Assembly: GCF_048553275.1 (NCBI RefSeq)
Contig: NZ_JBLZMW010000012.1
Location: 92,454-156,453 of the forward strand
Source of the DNA: Pacificoceanicola sp048553275
GTDB taxonomy: Bacteria; Pseudomonadota; Alphaproteobacteria; Rhodobacterales; Rhodobacteraceae
Length of the DNA: 64,000 nucleotides
Direction: 5' to 3'
Shown: one piece after another, positions 7,806 to 17,887 of the stretch
Layout: every line of letters starts with the position of its first letter
Numbering within the stretch: the stretch's first letter is position 1
The notes under the pieces: generated by a model
What the model was told of the DNA's origin: nothing
The model's database searches: none
What the model saw: the letters and a program-made list of their open reading frames with translations, nothing else
Made by a program: the position numbers and the translations under genes

Positions 7806-9041
7806 TCAGGCCCGTTCCCGGCGGTAGTCCTCCGGTCTCAGCCCATATTTCGCCAGCTTGTCATAGAGCGTCTTGCGCGGCAGTTTCAGCGCCTTGGCCG
7901 CCTCGGACGCCTTGCCGTTGTGCCGCCCCAGTGCCGCGGCCAGCAACATTTTCTCGACCTGCGCCAATTGCTCGGCAAGCCCAAGATCGCGCGAAATCGC
8001 CAAGTCCTCCGGCATGCCGAGCACAAAGCGCATCGCCGCCGACATCAGAGAACGCGCATTGCCAGGCCAGCGCTGCGACATCAGCGCCGCCATGTGATCG
8101 GGCGTGACCACCGGCACCGGCACACCCGCCTGCTCCGCCGCCTGCGCCACGTAATGGGTAAAGAGCACCGGAATATCCTCCGGCCGCTCATCCACCGTCG
8201 GGATACGCACCCGGCAAACCTCCAACCGGTAATAGAGATCGGCGTGGAAGCTGCCCTCCGCCACCCGTCCGGCCAGATCCTCGGTCGCACCGCCAATGAG
8301 CACGACCCCGCCCTGCTCCATCCGGTCGAGCAGCGCCAGTTGCACATCATCGGATGCCGCGCCGATCTCATCGAGGAACAGCGTGCCGCCATGGCTCGCC
8401 TCCCAGAGCGGCTCCAGCGCCTCGCGCGTCAAGCCAGAGGCCGCGCGCTTCTCGAACGGTGCCTTGGCCCGGACACTGGACAAATGGATGACCTCGGCGA
8501 CCTTCGACACGCCGGAGCCAGGACCGCCCCGGATCAACACATCGGTGCCCGCCTGCGCCGCTGCGCGCACGCGCCCTCGCAGCTCCTCCACCGCCAGCGA
8601 TGCCCCGAAAATCATCCGCGCCGCCGGGTCGCCGGTCTCGCGCGCCGCCCGCAACGCCCGGTCCTCCAGAACCAGCGCCCGCGCCGCCATCGCCCGGCCG
8701 ACGATCGCGGTCAAATCCGCCGCCGAACAGGGTTTTTCCAGAAACCCGAAGGCGCCCTCTCCCATGGCCCGCACCGCCATGGGAATATCGCCCTCCCCGG
8801 TCAGCAGAATGACTGGCAAATCGGCATCCTGCCCCTGTGCGTATTGCAACAGATGAAACCCGTCGCGCCCCGGCATGCGCACGTCCGACAGGATGACACC
8901 GGCAAACTCCGGCCCGATCCGGTCCTTTGCCTCCACAAAGGAGCCAGCAGTGATCACCTCGTGGTCTGCCAATTCAAGCGTCTGCCCCAGCGCCTCACGC
9001 ACCGCTGCATCGTCATCGACAAGCAAAACCTCGCGGATCAT
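7806..9041 (-). CDS. dctD: DctD/NtrC-type response regulator with degenerate AAA+ domain
   Basis: 411 residues from ATG at 9041 (MIREVLLVDDD). Receiver domain 1-115 with acidic pocket DDD at 9-11, phospho-acceptor Asp53 (LSDVRMPG), Thr81 and Lys103. AAA+ domain about 140-350: Walker A is GGPGSGVSK, with Val where the family has Lys, and the GAFTGA loop that contacts sigma54 is absent (RAKAPFEKRAASGLTREALE runs straight to EASHGGTLFLDEIG, the Walker B). A Fis-type helix-turn-helix ends the protein (SEAAKALKLPRKTLYDKLAKYG). It therefore probably binds DNA and responds to phosphorylation but cannot remodel sigma54 holoenzyme in the usual way. Its partner kinase is encoded just upstream; its likely target is dctPQM. 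Confidence 0.88.
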   Translation of the reverse strand: MIREVLLVDDDAAVREALGQTLELADHEVITAGSFVEAKDRIGPEFAGVILSDVRMPGRDGFHLLQYAQGQDADLPVILLTGEGDIPMAVRAMGEGAFGFLEKPCSAADLTAIVGRAMAARALVLEDRALRAARETGDPAARMIFGASLAVEELRGRVRAAAQAGTDVLIRGGPGSGVSKVAEVIHLSSVRAKAPFEKRAASGLTREALEPLWEASHGGTLFLDEIGAASDDVQLALLDRMEQGGVVLIGGATEDLAGRVAEGSFHADLYYRLEVCRVRIPTVDERPEDIPVLFTHYVAQAAEQAGVPVPVVTPDHMAALMSQRWPGNARSLMSAAMRFVLGMPEDLAISRDLGLAEQLAQVEKMLLAAALGRHNGKASEAAKALKLPRKTLYDKLAKYGLRPEDYRRERA

Positions 9042-9055
9042 GCCCAACGTCCCTG

Positions 9056-9077
9056 CTTCTTCTCTTTCCAAATACTC
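9056..9077. repeat. Half copy of the dispersed inverted repeat
   Basis: TTCTTCTCTTTCCAAATACT resembles the right arm of the 63-bp repeat (TTCTTCTCTGnnnAAATATCC) with two or three differences. It sits between dctB and dctD, just before the dctD start. Confidence 0.45.
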
Positions 9078-9162
9078 AAACCGGCGCAGCCGCGAAACGC
9101 GGCATGGCGCGCCGCGCGCCCCCGCTCAGACATCCTGCCCTCCCTTTCACGCGAATGCCCCC

Positions 9163-10899
9163 TCACGCAACCGCCTCCTCGCGCCAATACTCCAACTCAA
9201 CGGTGAAGATCGCCCCGTTCGCCGTGTTCGTGCCGCGAATATTGCCGCCGAAACTCTGCACCAGACCGTAGGAAATCGACAAGCCAAGCCCCATGCCGCC
9301 GCCCACTTCCTTGGTCGAATAAAATGGCTCGAAGACCTTTTCGGGATCGGCAATGCCCGGCCCGGTGTCGCGCACCGTCACCGCCAGCCGTGGCCCGCTA
9401 TTGACGACAATCCGGATCAGCTTGTTCTCCTGACCAATCATCGCATCCGCCGCATTGTTGATCAGGTTCACGAACACCTGCCCAAGCCGAACCTCCCCGC
9501 CAAGCGCAAAAACCGGTGTTTCGGGCCGCTGCCAATCGAGCACAACGCCATCCGCCTGAAGCCGCGCCTCGGTCAATTCCACCGCCGTGTCGATCACCGC
9601 GCCGAGGTCGACCCGCCCCATCGGCTCGCTTTCATTCCGTGCAAAGGCCCGCAGATTGCGGATGATCCGTGCCGCGCGTCCCGCCAGCGCCGCGATGCGC
9701 GACAGGTTCTCGCTGGCCTTCTCCGGCTTGCCGCGCGCCAGGAACGCCTCGCCGTTCTCCGCGAACTGCCGGATCGCCATCAGCGGCTGGTTCAGCTCGT
9801 GACTGATGCCCGCCGACATCTGTCCCAGCGCGCTGAGCTTGCCCGCCTGCACCAATTCGTCCTGCGCCCGTTTCAGCGCGGCCTCCGCCTCCTCGCGCTC
9901 TGCCACCTCGCGGCGCAGCAGCGCATTGGCCTGCGTCAGATCCTGCGTGCGCGCCCGCACCCTGTCCTCCAGAACCACATTCGCCTCCGCCAGCGCCCGC
10001 CGCCGCGCTGTCGCCCAACTCAGCAAAGCCCCGAAAAACAGGCACAGAGCCGCAACAGAGGCCGCCTGCAAGGTCGCCACACGCCGTGCTGGCGCCGCAT
10101 CGAGCAACACCTCGCCGGTCATGTCGATCACCGGAATATCCTGCTCCAGATGCAACGCCACCGGCGGCACATAGGGGCTGAGCCGCTGATGCCAGATTTC
10201 ATGCCCTGCCGTCCAATCGCGCAGGATCGGGCGCGGCGGCTCGCCCGGCGGCGCCAACCCCTGGGCCTCGACCCGCCAGCCAAGAAATTCGGAGCGGTTG
10301 GTGATGAACACCGCACCGGCCCGATCGCGGAAGAAAACCGCCGGATTGCTGCCGCCCCAATCCGCTTCCAGATCGTCGATATCGACCACCACGACAAGAA
10401 CGCCGCGCACCCGCCCGCCCGGCGCAAACGAGGGCGCCGCATAAACATAGGCCCGACGGCCAAAGCCGAGATCGCTGCCGTAGGCACTGCCTAGCGCCCC
10501 GTGCAAAGCACGCTGGAAATAGCCACTGCGCGACAACCCCTCGGGCGCCTCGCCAAAAGCCGAGGCCAGCACCCGGCCCGCCGGATCGAGATACACCGCC
10601 GTCAACGCCCCGGTCTTGTCCGCCATCTCCAGAAGCCGCGCCTGCGCCGCGCTGCGCGAACCGCCCGCATGCACCGCCGCCAGCGCCGGATGATCCGCCA
10701 GAAGCACCGCCGCCATCTGGTAGCGGCGCAACTCCGTCACCAGCCGGTCCGACGCCAGCGCCAGATCCGATGCCGCCCGGCCCGCCAACTGATCCAGCGC
10801 CTGACCATAGCCATAATGCCACACGCCGAGGCTCAGCCCCGCCACGGCCGCTCCGGATAGCAACAAGGCCGCCCCGCGTTTGATCGGATCGTTCCACAT
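9163..10899 (-). CDS. dctB: DctB-type sensor histidine kinase
   Basis: 578 residues from ATG at 10899 (MWNDPIKRGA). An N-terminal membrane helix (LLLSGAAVAGLSLGVWHYG) is followed by a periplasmic sensor domain of about 250 residues of the double-PAS/Cache kind, including VYLDPAGRVLASAF and GVLVVVVDIDDLE; a second membrane helix (VASVAALCLFFGALLSWATA) leads to a coiled coil. The H-box SAGISHELNQPLMAIRQFAE carries the phosphorylated His; N-box NLINNAADAM and G-boxes DTGPGIAD and GMGLGLSIS complete an HATPase_c domain. The family senses C4-dicarboxylates from outside together with the transporter and phosphorylates DctD. It is divergent to the P450 gene, with 68 bases between starts. Confidence 0.9.
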   Translation of the reverse strand: MWNDPIKRGAALLLSGAAVAGLSLGVWHYGYGQALDQLAGRAASDLALASDRLVTELRRYQMAAVLLADHPALAAVHAGGSRSAAQARLLEMADKTGALTAVYLDPAGRVLASAFGEAPEGLSRSGYFQRALHGALGSAYGSDLGFGRRAYVYAAPSFAPGGRVRGVLVVVVDIDDLEADWGGSNPAVFFRDRAGAVFITNRSEFLGWRVEAQGLAPPGEPPRPILRDWTAGHEIWHQRLSPYVPPVALHLEQDIPVIDMTGEVLLDAAPARRVATLQAASVAALCLFFGALLSWATARRRALAEANVVLEDRVRARTQDLTQANALLRREVAEREEAEAALKRAQDELVQAGKLSALGQMSAGISHELNQPLMAIRQFAENGEAFLARGKPEKASENLSRIAALAGRAARIIRNLRAFARNESEPMGRVDLGAVIDTAVELTEARLQADGVVLDWQRPETPVFALGGEVRLGQVFVNLINNAADAMIGQENKLIRIVVNSGPRLAVTVRDTGPGIADPEKVFEPFYSTKEVGGGMGLGLSISYGLVQSFGGNIRGTNTANGAIFTVELEYWREEAVA

Positions 10900-10967
10900 G
10901 CACCGGTTTTTACGGCGAAACCACGCCCGAGGCGATACCCCTCTTGCCAATCGCGCGCGCCGGTTTC

Positions 10968-12152
10968 ATGGATGCAGCCATGCAGAGCTTCCAGCAATCC
11001 CCGACCGACCCGGACTTTGTCCAGAGCCCCTATCCGTTCTACGACCGCATGCGCGCGACTGGCGATCTTGCGTTCTGGACCGATTACGACATGCCCTGTG
11101 CTGTCAGCTTTCGCGCCGTTCAGGCGCTGCTGCGCGATCGCCGCTTTGGTCGCGAGGTCCCGCCGGCGCAGGCGCCCCGGATCCCGCCGCACCTGCGCCC
11201 CTTCTACGCGGTCGAGGCGCATTCCATGCTGGAGCTTGAACCGCCCCGTCACACCCGTCTGCGCGGGCTTGTGCTGCGCGCTTTCACCTCGCGCCGGATC
11301 AAGGCCCTCGCCCCCGAGATTGCCGCGCTCAGCCATACGCTGATTGACGCCCTGCCAGCGGGCGAGACCGACCTGCTCACCAGTTTCTGTCAGCCGCTTC
11401 CGGTCATTGTCATTTGCCGCCTGCTCGGTGTGCCCGAAGACATGGCGCCGCAGCTTCTGGCGTGGTCGAACGACATGGTCGCGCTCTATCAGGCCCGCCG
11501 TGACCACGGCATCGAAACCCGCGCCGCGGCCGCCGCGCAGGCCTTTTCCGACTTCATGCGCGGTTATGTCGAAGAGCGTCGCTCGCGTCCCGCCGATGAC
11601 CTGATCACCCATCTGATCGCCGCCGAAGAAGACGGCGAAAAGCTCTCCACCGACGAGTTGATCACCACCTGCATCCTGCTGCTGAATGCCGGGCACGAGG
11701 CGACGGTGCACACCATGGGCAACGGCATCAAGACGCTGCTGGAAACCGGCACGCCGATCACCGGGGAAACCGCCGAGGCCGTCACCGAAGAGATTATGCG
11801 CTTCGATCCGCCGCTGCACATGTTCACCCGCTATGCCTATGAGGAGATTGAGGTTTTCGGCCATACCTTCCGGCGCGGCGATCAGGTTGCCCTGATGCTT
11901 GGCGCGGCGAACCGCGATCCCGCCGTCTGGTCCGATCCGAACAGCTTCGACCCGGCGCGTCCCGCGACAAGCCACACCGCCTTTGGCGGCGGGCTGCACT
12001 TCTGCGTCGGCGCGCCGCTCGCCCGGTTGGAGCTGCAAATCGCCATGCCGATCCTCTTCGCCCGCCTGCCGGACCTGCGGCTTGCGGAGCCGACGCGATA
12101 CGCGAACCTATACCACTTCCATGGGCTGACCCACTTGAAAGTCGGCACGTAA
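10968..12152 (+). CDS. Cytochrome P450
   Basis: 394 residues from ATG at 10968 (MDAAMQSF); ATG at 10980 is an alternative. A soluble bacterial class I P450 by length. The I-helix oxygen-binding motif is LLNAGHEATVHT, the K-helix ExxR is EIMR, and the haem-thiolate loop FGGGLHFCVGAPLARLE contains the FxxGxHxCxG signature with the axial Cys. HTRLRGLVLRAFT is the C-helix haem-propionate contact. Substrate is unknown. No ferredoxin or ferredoxin reductase lies next to it, so electrons must come from elsewhere; the fpr-type reductase at 16.9 kb is a possible donor source but nothing ties them. Confidence 0.93.
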   Translation: MDAAMQSFQQSPTDPDFVQSPYPFYDRMRATGDLAFWTDYDMPCAVSFRAVQALLRDRRFGREVPPAQAPRIPPHLRPFYAVEAHSMLELEPPRHTRLRGLVLRAFTSRRIKALAPEIAALSHTLIDALPAGETDLLTSFCQPLPVIVICRLLGVPEDMAPQLLAWSNDMVALYQARRDHGIETRAAAAAQAFSDFMRGYVEERRSRPADDLITHLIAAEEDGEKLSTDELITTCILLLNAGHEATVHTMGNGIKTLLETGTPITGETAEAVTEEIMRFDPPLHMFTRYAYEEIEVFGHTFRRGDQVALMLGAANRDPAVWSDPNSFDPARPATSHTAFGGGLHFCVGAPLARLELQIAMPILFARLPDLRLAEPTRYANLYHFHGLTHLKVGT

Positions 12153-12186
12153 CCTTTTGCTTTTTATTGGTAAAATACCCCGACCG

Positions 12187-12642
12187 TCACAGCGGTAGCT
12201 CGGTCGTCGCCTTGATCTCTTCCATGGAGAGCAAGGCGGTGACGTTGTGCACCTTCACCTCTGAAATCAGCGCCTGGTAGAAGACATCATAGGCACGCGC
12301 ATTGCGCACCCGCACCTTCAGGATGTAATCAATGTCCCCCGCCAGCCGGTGCGCCTCCTGCACTTCCGGCCGTTCGCGCAGCGCCTTCAGGAAGGCCTGC
12401 TGCCAGTTCGCATCATGCTCTGACGTGCGGATCAGAACAAAGAAAGTCGCCTCGAATCCAAGCGCTTCGGCATCGAGCAGCACCGTCTGCTGACCGATCA
12501 CCCCGGCCTCGCGCATCTTGCGGATTCGATTCCACACCGGCGTCTTCGACGAGCCCACATCCTTGGCGATTTCATCCAGCGATTGGCTCGCATCGCGTTG
12601 CAGCGCACGAAGAATTTTCCGGTCGGTTTCGTCGATTTTCAT
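12187..12642 (-). CDS. Lrp/AsnC family transcriptional regulator
   Basis: 151 residues from ATG at 12642 (MKIDETDRKILRAL), the standard start of the family. The N-terminal winged helix-turn-helix spans DETDRKILRALQRDASQSLDEIAKDVG and PVWNRIRKMREAGVIG; the C-terminal RAM (AsnC_trans_reg) domain includes HRLAGDIDYILKVRVRN, the usual ligand-binding sheet. It is divergent to the cobA-cys operon, and Lrp-type genes in this position are common in related genomes, so it is the best candidate for its regulator; the ligand is probably an amino acid linked to sulfur status (inference). Confidence 0.88.
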   Translation of the reverse strand: MKIDETDRKILRALQRDASQSLDEIAKDVGSSKTPVWNRIRKMREAGVIGQQTVLLDAEALGFEATFFVLIRTSEHDANWQQAFLKALRERPEVQEAHRLAGDIDYILKVRVRNARAYDVFYQALISEVKVHNVTALLSMEEIKATTELPL

Positions 12643-12698
12643 CTTTGTTCCAATCTTCCCGGCAAACCGGGACAAATCCATCCATTTCTGAAGCCATT

Positions 12699-12760
12699 AG
12701 AACAAGAGTTCTTATGTTTGCAAGCCTATGGCCCAGATGCGGGATAATTTCCTATATACT
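12699..12760 (+). promoter_or_regulatory. Divergent control region: palindrome and -10 for the cobA-cys operon
   Basis: AGAAC-AAGA-GTTCT at 12699-12712 is a perfect 5-base inverted repeat. Downstream, TATACT at 12755-12760 inside TATATACT is a good -10, 31 bases before the cobA ATG. No TTGACA-like -35 is found 16-18 bases upstream of it, which fits an activator-dependent promoter with the Lrp-type protein bound at or near the palindrome. Confidence 0.4.
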
Positions 12761-12791
12761 ACACAGCAACACGCCACTGAAAGGCCCACCC

Positions 12792-13601
12792 ATGTCGACC
12801 GACATCCGCACACAGACCGTCCCGAGCCGCACCGACAGCCTGATCCGCTGTGGCGCGGTCTGTTTTGTCGGCGCCGGCCCCGGGGATGCGGAGTTGCTGA
12901 CCATCAAGGCGCTGCGCGCGATCCAGTCCGCCGAGGTCATCCTGCACGACCGTCTGGTCAGTGATGAAATCCTCGCGCTCGCCGGACCGCAGGCCCGCCT
13001 TGTTTCCGTCGGCAAGGAGGGCTTCGGCCCTTCCATGACCCAGGAGGAGATCAACCGCCTGATCGTGCTCTACGCCTACGCCGGGGTGCGCGTCGTGCGA
13101 CTCAAAGGCGGCGATCCGGCGATCTTTGGCCGCCTCGACGAGGAAGTCGAAGCGCTGGAACTGGAAGGCATTGCCTGGTCGGTGGTGCCCGGCATCACCG
13201 CCGCCTCCGCCGCCGTGGCTGCTGTCGGCCAGTCGCTGACCTCACGCGGGCGCAATGCCAGCCTGCGCATCCTCACCGGCCACGTCATGGAGGGATTCGC
13301 CGATCACGACTGGCGCGCGCTGGCCCGCCCCGGCGAGGTCGCCGCGATCTATATGGGCAAGAAGGCCGCGCGCTACATTCAGGGCCGCCTGATGATGCAC
13401 GGGGCCGCACCAGACACGCCGGTCACGCTGGTCGCCAATGCCTCGCGCGCCGATCAGCAGGTGCTCGCCTCCAGCCTTGCCACACTGTCGCAGGACTTGG
13501 CGGAGGCAAACCTCACCGGCCCCGCCCTTACCCTTTTCGGCATCGCGCCGCGCGCTGCCGCACCCGCCCTGACTGAAATCCGCAAACAGGAGGTCTCCTG
13601 A
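12792..13601 (+). CDS. cobA: Uroporphyrinogen-III C-methyltransferase (SUMT)
   Basis: 269 residues from ATG at 12792. Makes precorrin-2 from uroporphyrinogen III with two SAM, the first step towards sirohaem for CysI. Family motifs in order: VCFVGAGPGDAELLTIKA (SAM loop), RLVSVGKEG, VVRLKGGDPAIFGR, VPGITAASAAVAAVG and LTGH. Only the methyltransferase domain is present, not the full CysG fusion, so precorrin-2 dehydrogenase/ferrochelatase must be encoded elsewhere. Its stop overlaps the start of the next gene (TGATG), first gene of the sulfur operon. Confidence 0.94.
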   Translation: MSTDIRTQTVPSRTDSLIRCGAVCFVGAGPGDAELLTIKALRAIQSAEVILHDRLVSDEILALAGPQARLVSVGKEGFGPSMTQEEINRLIVLYAYAGVRVVRLKGGDPAIFGRLDEEVEALELEGIAWSVVPGITAASAAVAAVGQSLTSRGRNASLRILTGHVMEGFADHDWRALARPGEVAAIYMGKKAARYIQGRLMMHGAAPDTPVTLVANASRADQQVLASSLATLSQDLAEANLTGPALTLFGIAPRAAAPALTEIRKQEVS

Positions 13602-13900
13602 TGCCCCGCGACTTCACGCCCAAAGTCATCACCGCCAACGCACTGATCGAAGGCGATGTGATCTACCTCGCCGCCAATGACACCTGGACCCGCGATCTGT
13701 CGAACGCAGAAGTGCTCACCGACGAGGCCCACGCACAATTGCGCCTTGTCGAAGCCAGCCAGCGTCATGCGGAGGCGGTCGGCGTCTACCTCGCCGATGT
13801 TGCGAAAGGCGCGTCAGGCCCGGAGCCGACGCATTTCCGTGAGGAATTCCGCCGCACCGGCCCGTCCAACTACTTCCACGGCAAGCAAGCCGAAGGCTGA
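13601..13900 (+). CDS. DUF2849 domain protein of the sulfite reductase operon
   Basis: 99 residues, start overlapping the cobA stop by one base, so probably translationally coupled. It matches the small DUF2849 proteins that sit between SUMT and sulfite reductase in alphaproteobacteria: ANALIEGDVIYLAANDTWT near the N-terminus and HFREEFRRTGPSNYF near the C-terminus. No cysteine-based metal motif and no membrane segment. Its job is not established; the conserved position implies a part in sulfite reduction or cofactor insertion (inference). Confidence 0.85.
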   Translation: MPRDFTPKVITANALIEGDVIYLAANDTWTRDLSNAEVLTDEAHAQLRLVEASQRHAEAVGVYLADVAKGASGPEPTHFREEFRRTGPSNYFHGKQAEG

Positions 13901-13903
13901 GAC

Positions 13904-13922
13904 GAATTTCGCACTGAAATTC
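13904..13922. repeat. Perfect inverted repeat between DUF2849 gene and cysI
   Basis: GAATTTC-GCACT-GAAATTC: 7-base arms, 5-base loop, starting 4 bases after the DUF2849 stop and 33 bases before cysI. Could be a weak mRNA hairpin or an operator; no U-run follows. Confidence 0.4.
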
Positions 13923-13954
13923 CGTCCCCCCTCGCCCCTCCGAAAGGACACGCC

Positions 13955-15625
<1,671 letters not shown>

Positions 15626-15630
15626 GCGCC

Positions 15631-16413
15631 ATGACGCTGCCTGTCGATCAGACCACGCTTGCCGAGGGCGCGGAGTCGATCCCCAAGGATCACGAAGCGC
15701 TGCGCGCGCGGGTCGCGGCGCTGAACGCGCGCTACCGGCACCACGGCGCAACCGCCGTTCTGGAAGGCGCACTTGGCGATCCCGAGGCTGGCCAGATCGC
15801 CATGGTGTCGTCCTTCGGGGCGGAATCCGTGGCGCTCCTGCACCTTGTCGCCATGGTCGACCGCAAGACGCCGGTGCTGTTCATCGACACCCGGCTGCTC
15901 TTTGCCGAGACGCTGGCCTATCAGCAGGAGATCGCGGAGCGGCTGCATCTGGAGAACGTACAGGTTATCCGCACCGCGCCCGAAACGCTGGAGCGGCGCG
16001 ACCCCTACGGCGCCCTGCGCTTTTCCGACACCGACGCCTGCTGCGCGCTGCGCAAGACCGAGCCGCTGCAAGACGCTTTGAAGGGCTATGACGGCTGGAT
16101 CACCGGGCGCAAGCGCTACCAGTCCAGCACCCGCGCCGGGATGGATTTCTTCGAACTCGAAGAGGCTACGGGCCGGATCAAGGTCAATCCGCTGGCCCAT
16201 TGGGGCTCGGACGACACCCGCGCCTACATGGAGGAAAACCGCCTGCCCAAGCATCCGCTTGTGGCCCAGGGCTACCCCTCCATCGGCTGCGCGCCCTGCA
16301 CCTCGAAGGTCGCCCCGGGCGAGGATCCCCGCGCGGGACGCTGGCGCGATCAGGACAAGACCGAATGCGGCATCCACTTCGTGAACGGTGCGGCCGCGCG
16401 CAGCAGTATGTAG
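15631..16413 (+). CDS. cysH: Adenylyl-sulfate/phosphoadenylyl-sulfate reductase
   Basis: About 260 residues. ATG at 15631 is used; GTG at 15622, overlapping the cysI stop, is an alternative and would add MSA. The PAPS reductase fold is seen in SSFGAESVALLHLVAMVD (P-loop-like) and TGRKRYQSSTR. The catalytic Cys is in the C-terminal ECGIHF. Two further pairs, DTDACCALRK and GCAPCTSK, are the ligands of the [4Fe-4S] cluster found in the APS-using bacterial branch, so adenylyl sulfate is the more likely substrate. The product sulfite is handed to CysI. Confidence 0.92.
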   Translation: MTLPVDQTTLAEGAESIPKDHEALRARVAALNARYRHHGATAVLEGALGDPEAGQIAMVSSFGAESVALLHLVAMVDRKTPVLFIDTRLLFAETLAYQQEIAERLHLENVQVIRTAPETLERRDPYGALRFSDTDACCALRKTEPLQDALKGYDGWITGRKRYQSSTRAGMDFFELEEATGRIKVNPLAHWGSDDTRAYMEENRLPKHPLVAQGYPSIGCAPCTSKVAPGEDPRAGRWRDQDKTECGIHFVNGAAARSSM

Positions 16414-16434
16414 GGCGGGGCTGTTGCCCCGCCC
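16413..16434 (+). other. Intercistronic hairpin cysH / DUF934
   Basis: GGGCGGGGC-TGTT-GCCCCGCCC: 9 perfect pairs and a 4-base loop, starting at the cysH stop codon. There is no U-run, so it is more likely to protect or process the mRNA than to terminate it. Confidence 0.55.
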
Positions 16435-16459
16435 CCCCGACAGAAAACAGGAGCATGAC

Positions 16460-16822
16460 ATGCCCATCGTGACCGACAGCGGCTTTGCCGAAGACACCTA
16501 CACAGGCGAGATCGTCGATCTGCCCTCTGACACCGATCCGGTGACCCTGACCGCCTCCAATGCCGAAATGATCCGCATCGATTTTCCAAGCTTTGCGGAC
16601 GGGCGCGGCTTCACACTCGCCCGCCTGCTGCGTCTGCGCGGCTTCCAGGGCCGTCTGCGCGCCCGTGGGCATGTGATTGCTGATCAATACGCCATGGCCC
16701 GCCGCGCCGGTTTTGACGAGGTCGAGATCGACGAAGCCCTCGCCGCGCGCCAGCCGGAGGACCAGTGGGTCTTCCGCGCCGATTGGGAGAAAAACGACTA
16801 CCAATCCCGCCTGCGCGGCTGA
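16460..16822 (+). CDS. DUF934 domain protein of the sulfur operon
   Basis: 120 residues from ATG at 16460 (MPIVTDSGF), preceded by AGGAG. It matches the DUF934 family, small cytoplasmic proteins encoded beside cysI/cysH in proteobacteria: IDFPSFADGRGFTLARLLR and the RARGHVIADQYAMARRAGFDEVEI block are the characteristic core. Function is not established. It lies 46 bases after cysH, across a strong hairpin, and the operon continues to fpr after 124 bases. Confidence 0.85.
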   Translation: MPIVTDSGFAEDTYTGEIVDLPSDTDPVTLTASNAEMIRIDFPSFADGRGFTLARLLRLRGFQGRLRARGHVIADQYAMARRAGFDEVEIDEALAARQPEDQWVFRADWEKNDYQSRLRG

Positions 16823-16946
16823 ACCGCTGCGGCGCTGCAGGCCATTTATGGGGCACCCTGCCCCCGTGGCCGCATGCCGCCTTTCATCTGACATGGATCA
16901 AAGCTAAATCTGAGGTGCCGGTTAAGACATATCGGCAAAGGACAAT

Positions 16947-17810
16947 ATGACAGAGTTGAAGCCCGTGACCGAATCCACCGCAATCAAGGCCGACGCGCCG
17001 AAGAAAATGGCCATGCCGGACACGCAGACCGTGACCGAGGTCAAGCATTACACCGACCGGCTGTTCAGCTTCCGCTGCACCCGCCCTGCGACCATGCGCT
17101 TTCGCTCTGGCGAGTTCGTGATGATCGGCCTGATGGGCGATCCCGATCCCAAGACCGGCAAGGTCAAGCCGCTGCTGCGCGCCTATTCCATCGCCTCCCC
17201 ATCGTGGGACGAGGAACTGGAGTTCTACTCGATCAAGGTGCAGGACGGCCCGCTGACCTCCAAACTGCAGCACATCAAGGTGGGGGACGAGATCATCCTG
17301 CGCCCCAAACCCGTCGGCACGCTGGTGCATGACGCGCTGCTGCCCGGCAAACGTCTTTGGTTCTTTGCCACCGGCACAGGCTTTGCGCCCTTCGCATCGC
17401 TCCTGCGCGAGCCGCAGACCTATGAGGATTACGACGAGATCATCATCACTCACACCTGCCGCGAAGCCGGGGAGCTGACCTATGGTCGCGACCTGATCGA
17501 GGGGCTCAAGACCGATGAGCTGCTGGGTGAGGTCATCGGCGAAGGTTTCTGGAAGAAGATCAAGTATTATCCCACCACGACCCGCGAAGAGAGCGCCAAG
17601 ATGGGCCGCATCACCGATCTGATGCGCTCGGGCGAGGCCTTTGCCGATCTCGGCGTCGCGCCGCTGAACGCCGAAACCGACCGCGCCATGATCTGCGGAA
17701 ACCTCGCCTTCAACCTTGAACTCAAGGAGATGCTCGAAGGCTACGGTCTCGAAGAGGGTGCCAACTCCGACCCCAAGCATTACGTGGTCGAAAAGGCCTT
17801 CCTCGACTGA
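16947..17810 (+). CDS. fpr: Ferredoxin--NADP reductase
   Basis: 287 residues, the bacterial FPR subclass. RAYSIASPSWDEELEFYSIKV binds FAD (RxYS motif), LVHDALLPGKRLWFFATGTGFAPF binds the NADP pyrophosphate, and the chain ends KHYVVEKAFLD, close to the C-terminus usual in alphaproteobacteria. It moves electrons between NADPH and ferredoxin or flavodoxin. Last gene of the sulfur cluster, so supplying CysI is a reasonable role. The 124-base gap before it contains GACATGGATCAA, a partial match to an FNR box, too weak to call. AAAGGAC precedes the ATG. Confidence 0.92.
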   Translation: MTELKPVTESTAIKADAPKKMAMPDTQTVTEVKHYTDRLFSFRCTRPATMRFRSGEFVMIGLMGDPDPKTGKVKPLLRAYSIASPSWDEELEFYSIKVQDGPLTSKLQHIKVGDEIILRPKPVGTLVHDALLPGKRLWFFATGTGFAPFASLLREPQTYEDYDEIIITHTCREAGELTYGRDLIEGLKTDELLGEVIGEGFWKKIKYYPTTTREESAKMGRITDLMRSGEAFADLGVAPLNAETDRAMICGNLAFNLELKEMLEGYGLEEGANSDPKHYVVEKAFLD

Positions 17811-17831
17811 GGCAACCGCCTGAGCCAACAT

Positions 17832-17864
17832 AAAAAAAAGGGCCGCCCGGGTGGGGCGGCCCTT
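17832..17864 (-). terminator. Rho-independent terminator between fpr and the Ala/Glu-rich gene
   Basis: AAGGGCCGCCC pairs with GGGCGGCCCTT over a 5-base loop. On the minus strand it is followed by a run of eight U, making it strong for the leftward gene; rightward only CTTCTG follows, so it may stop fpr transcripts less well. Confidence 0.8.
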
Positions 17865-17887
17865 CTGCGTTTCAAGGCATCGAAGCC

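Noticed and set aside
16880..16905. FNR-like box CTGAC-ATGG-ATCAA before fpr
   Set aside because: Deviates from the consensus in the left half, and no matching -10 was found; kept only as a remark under fpr.
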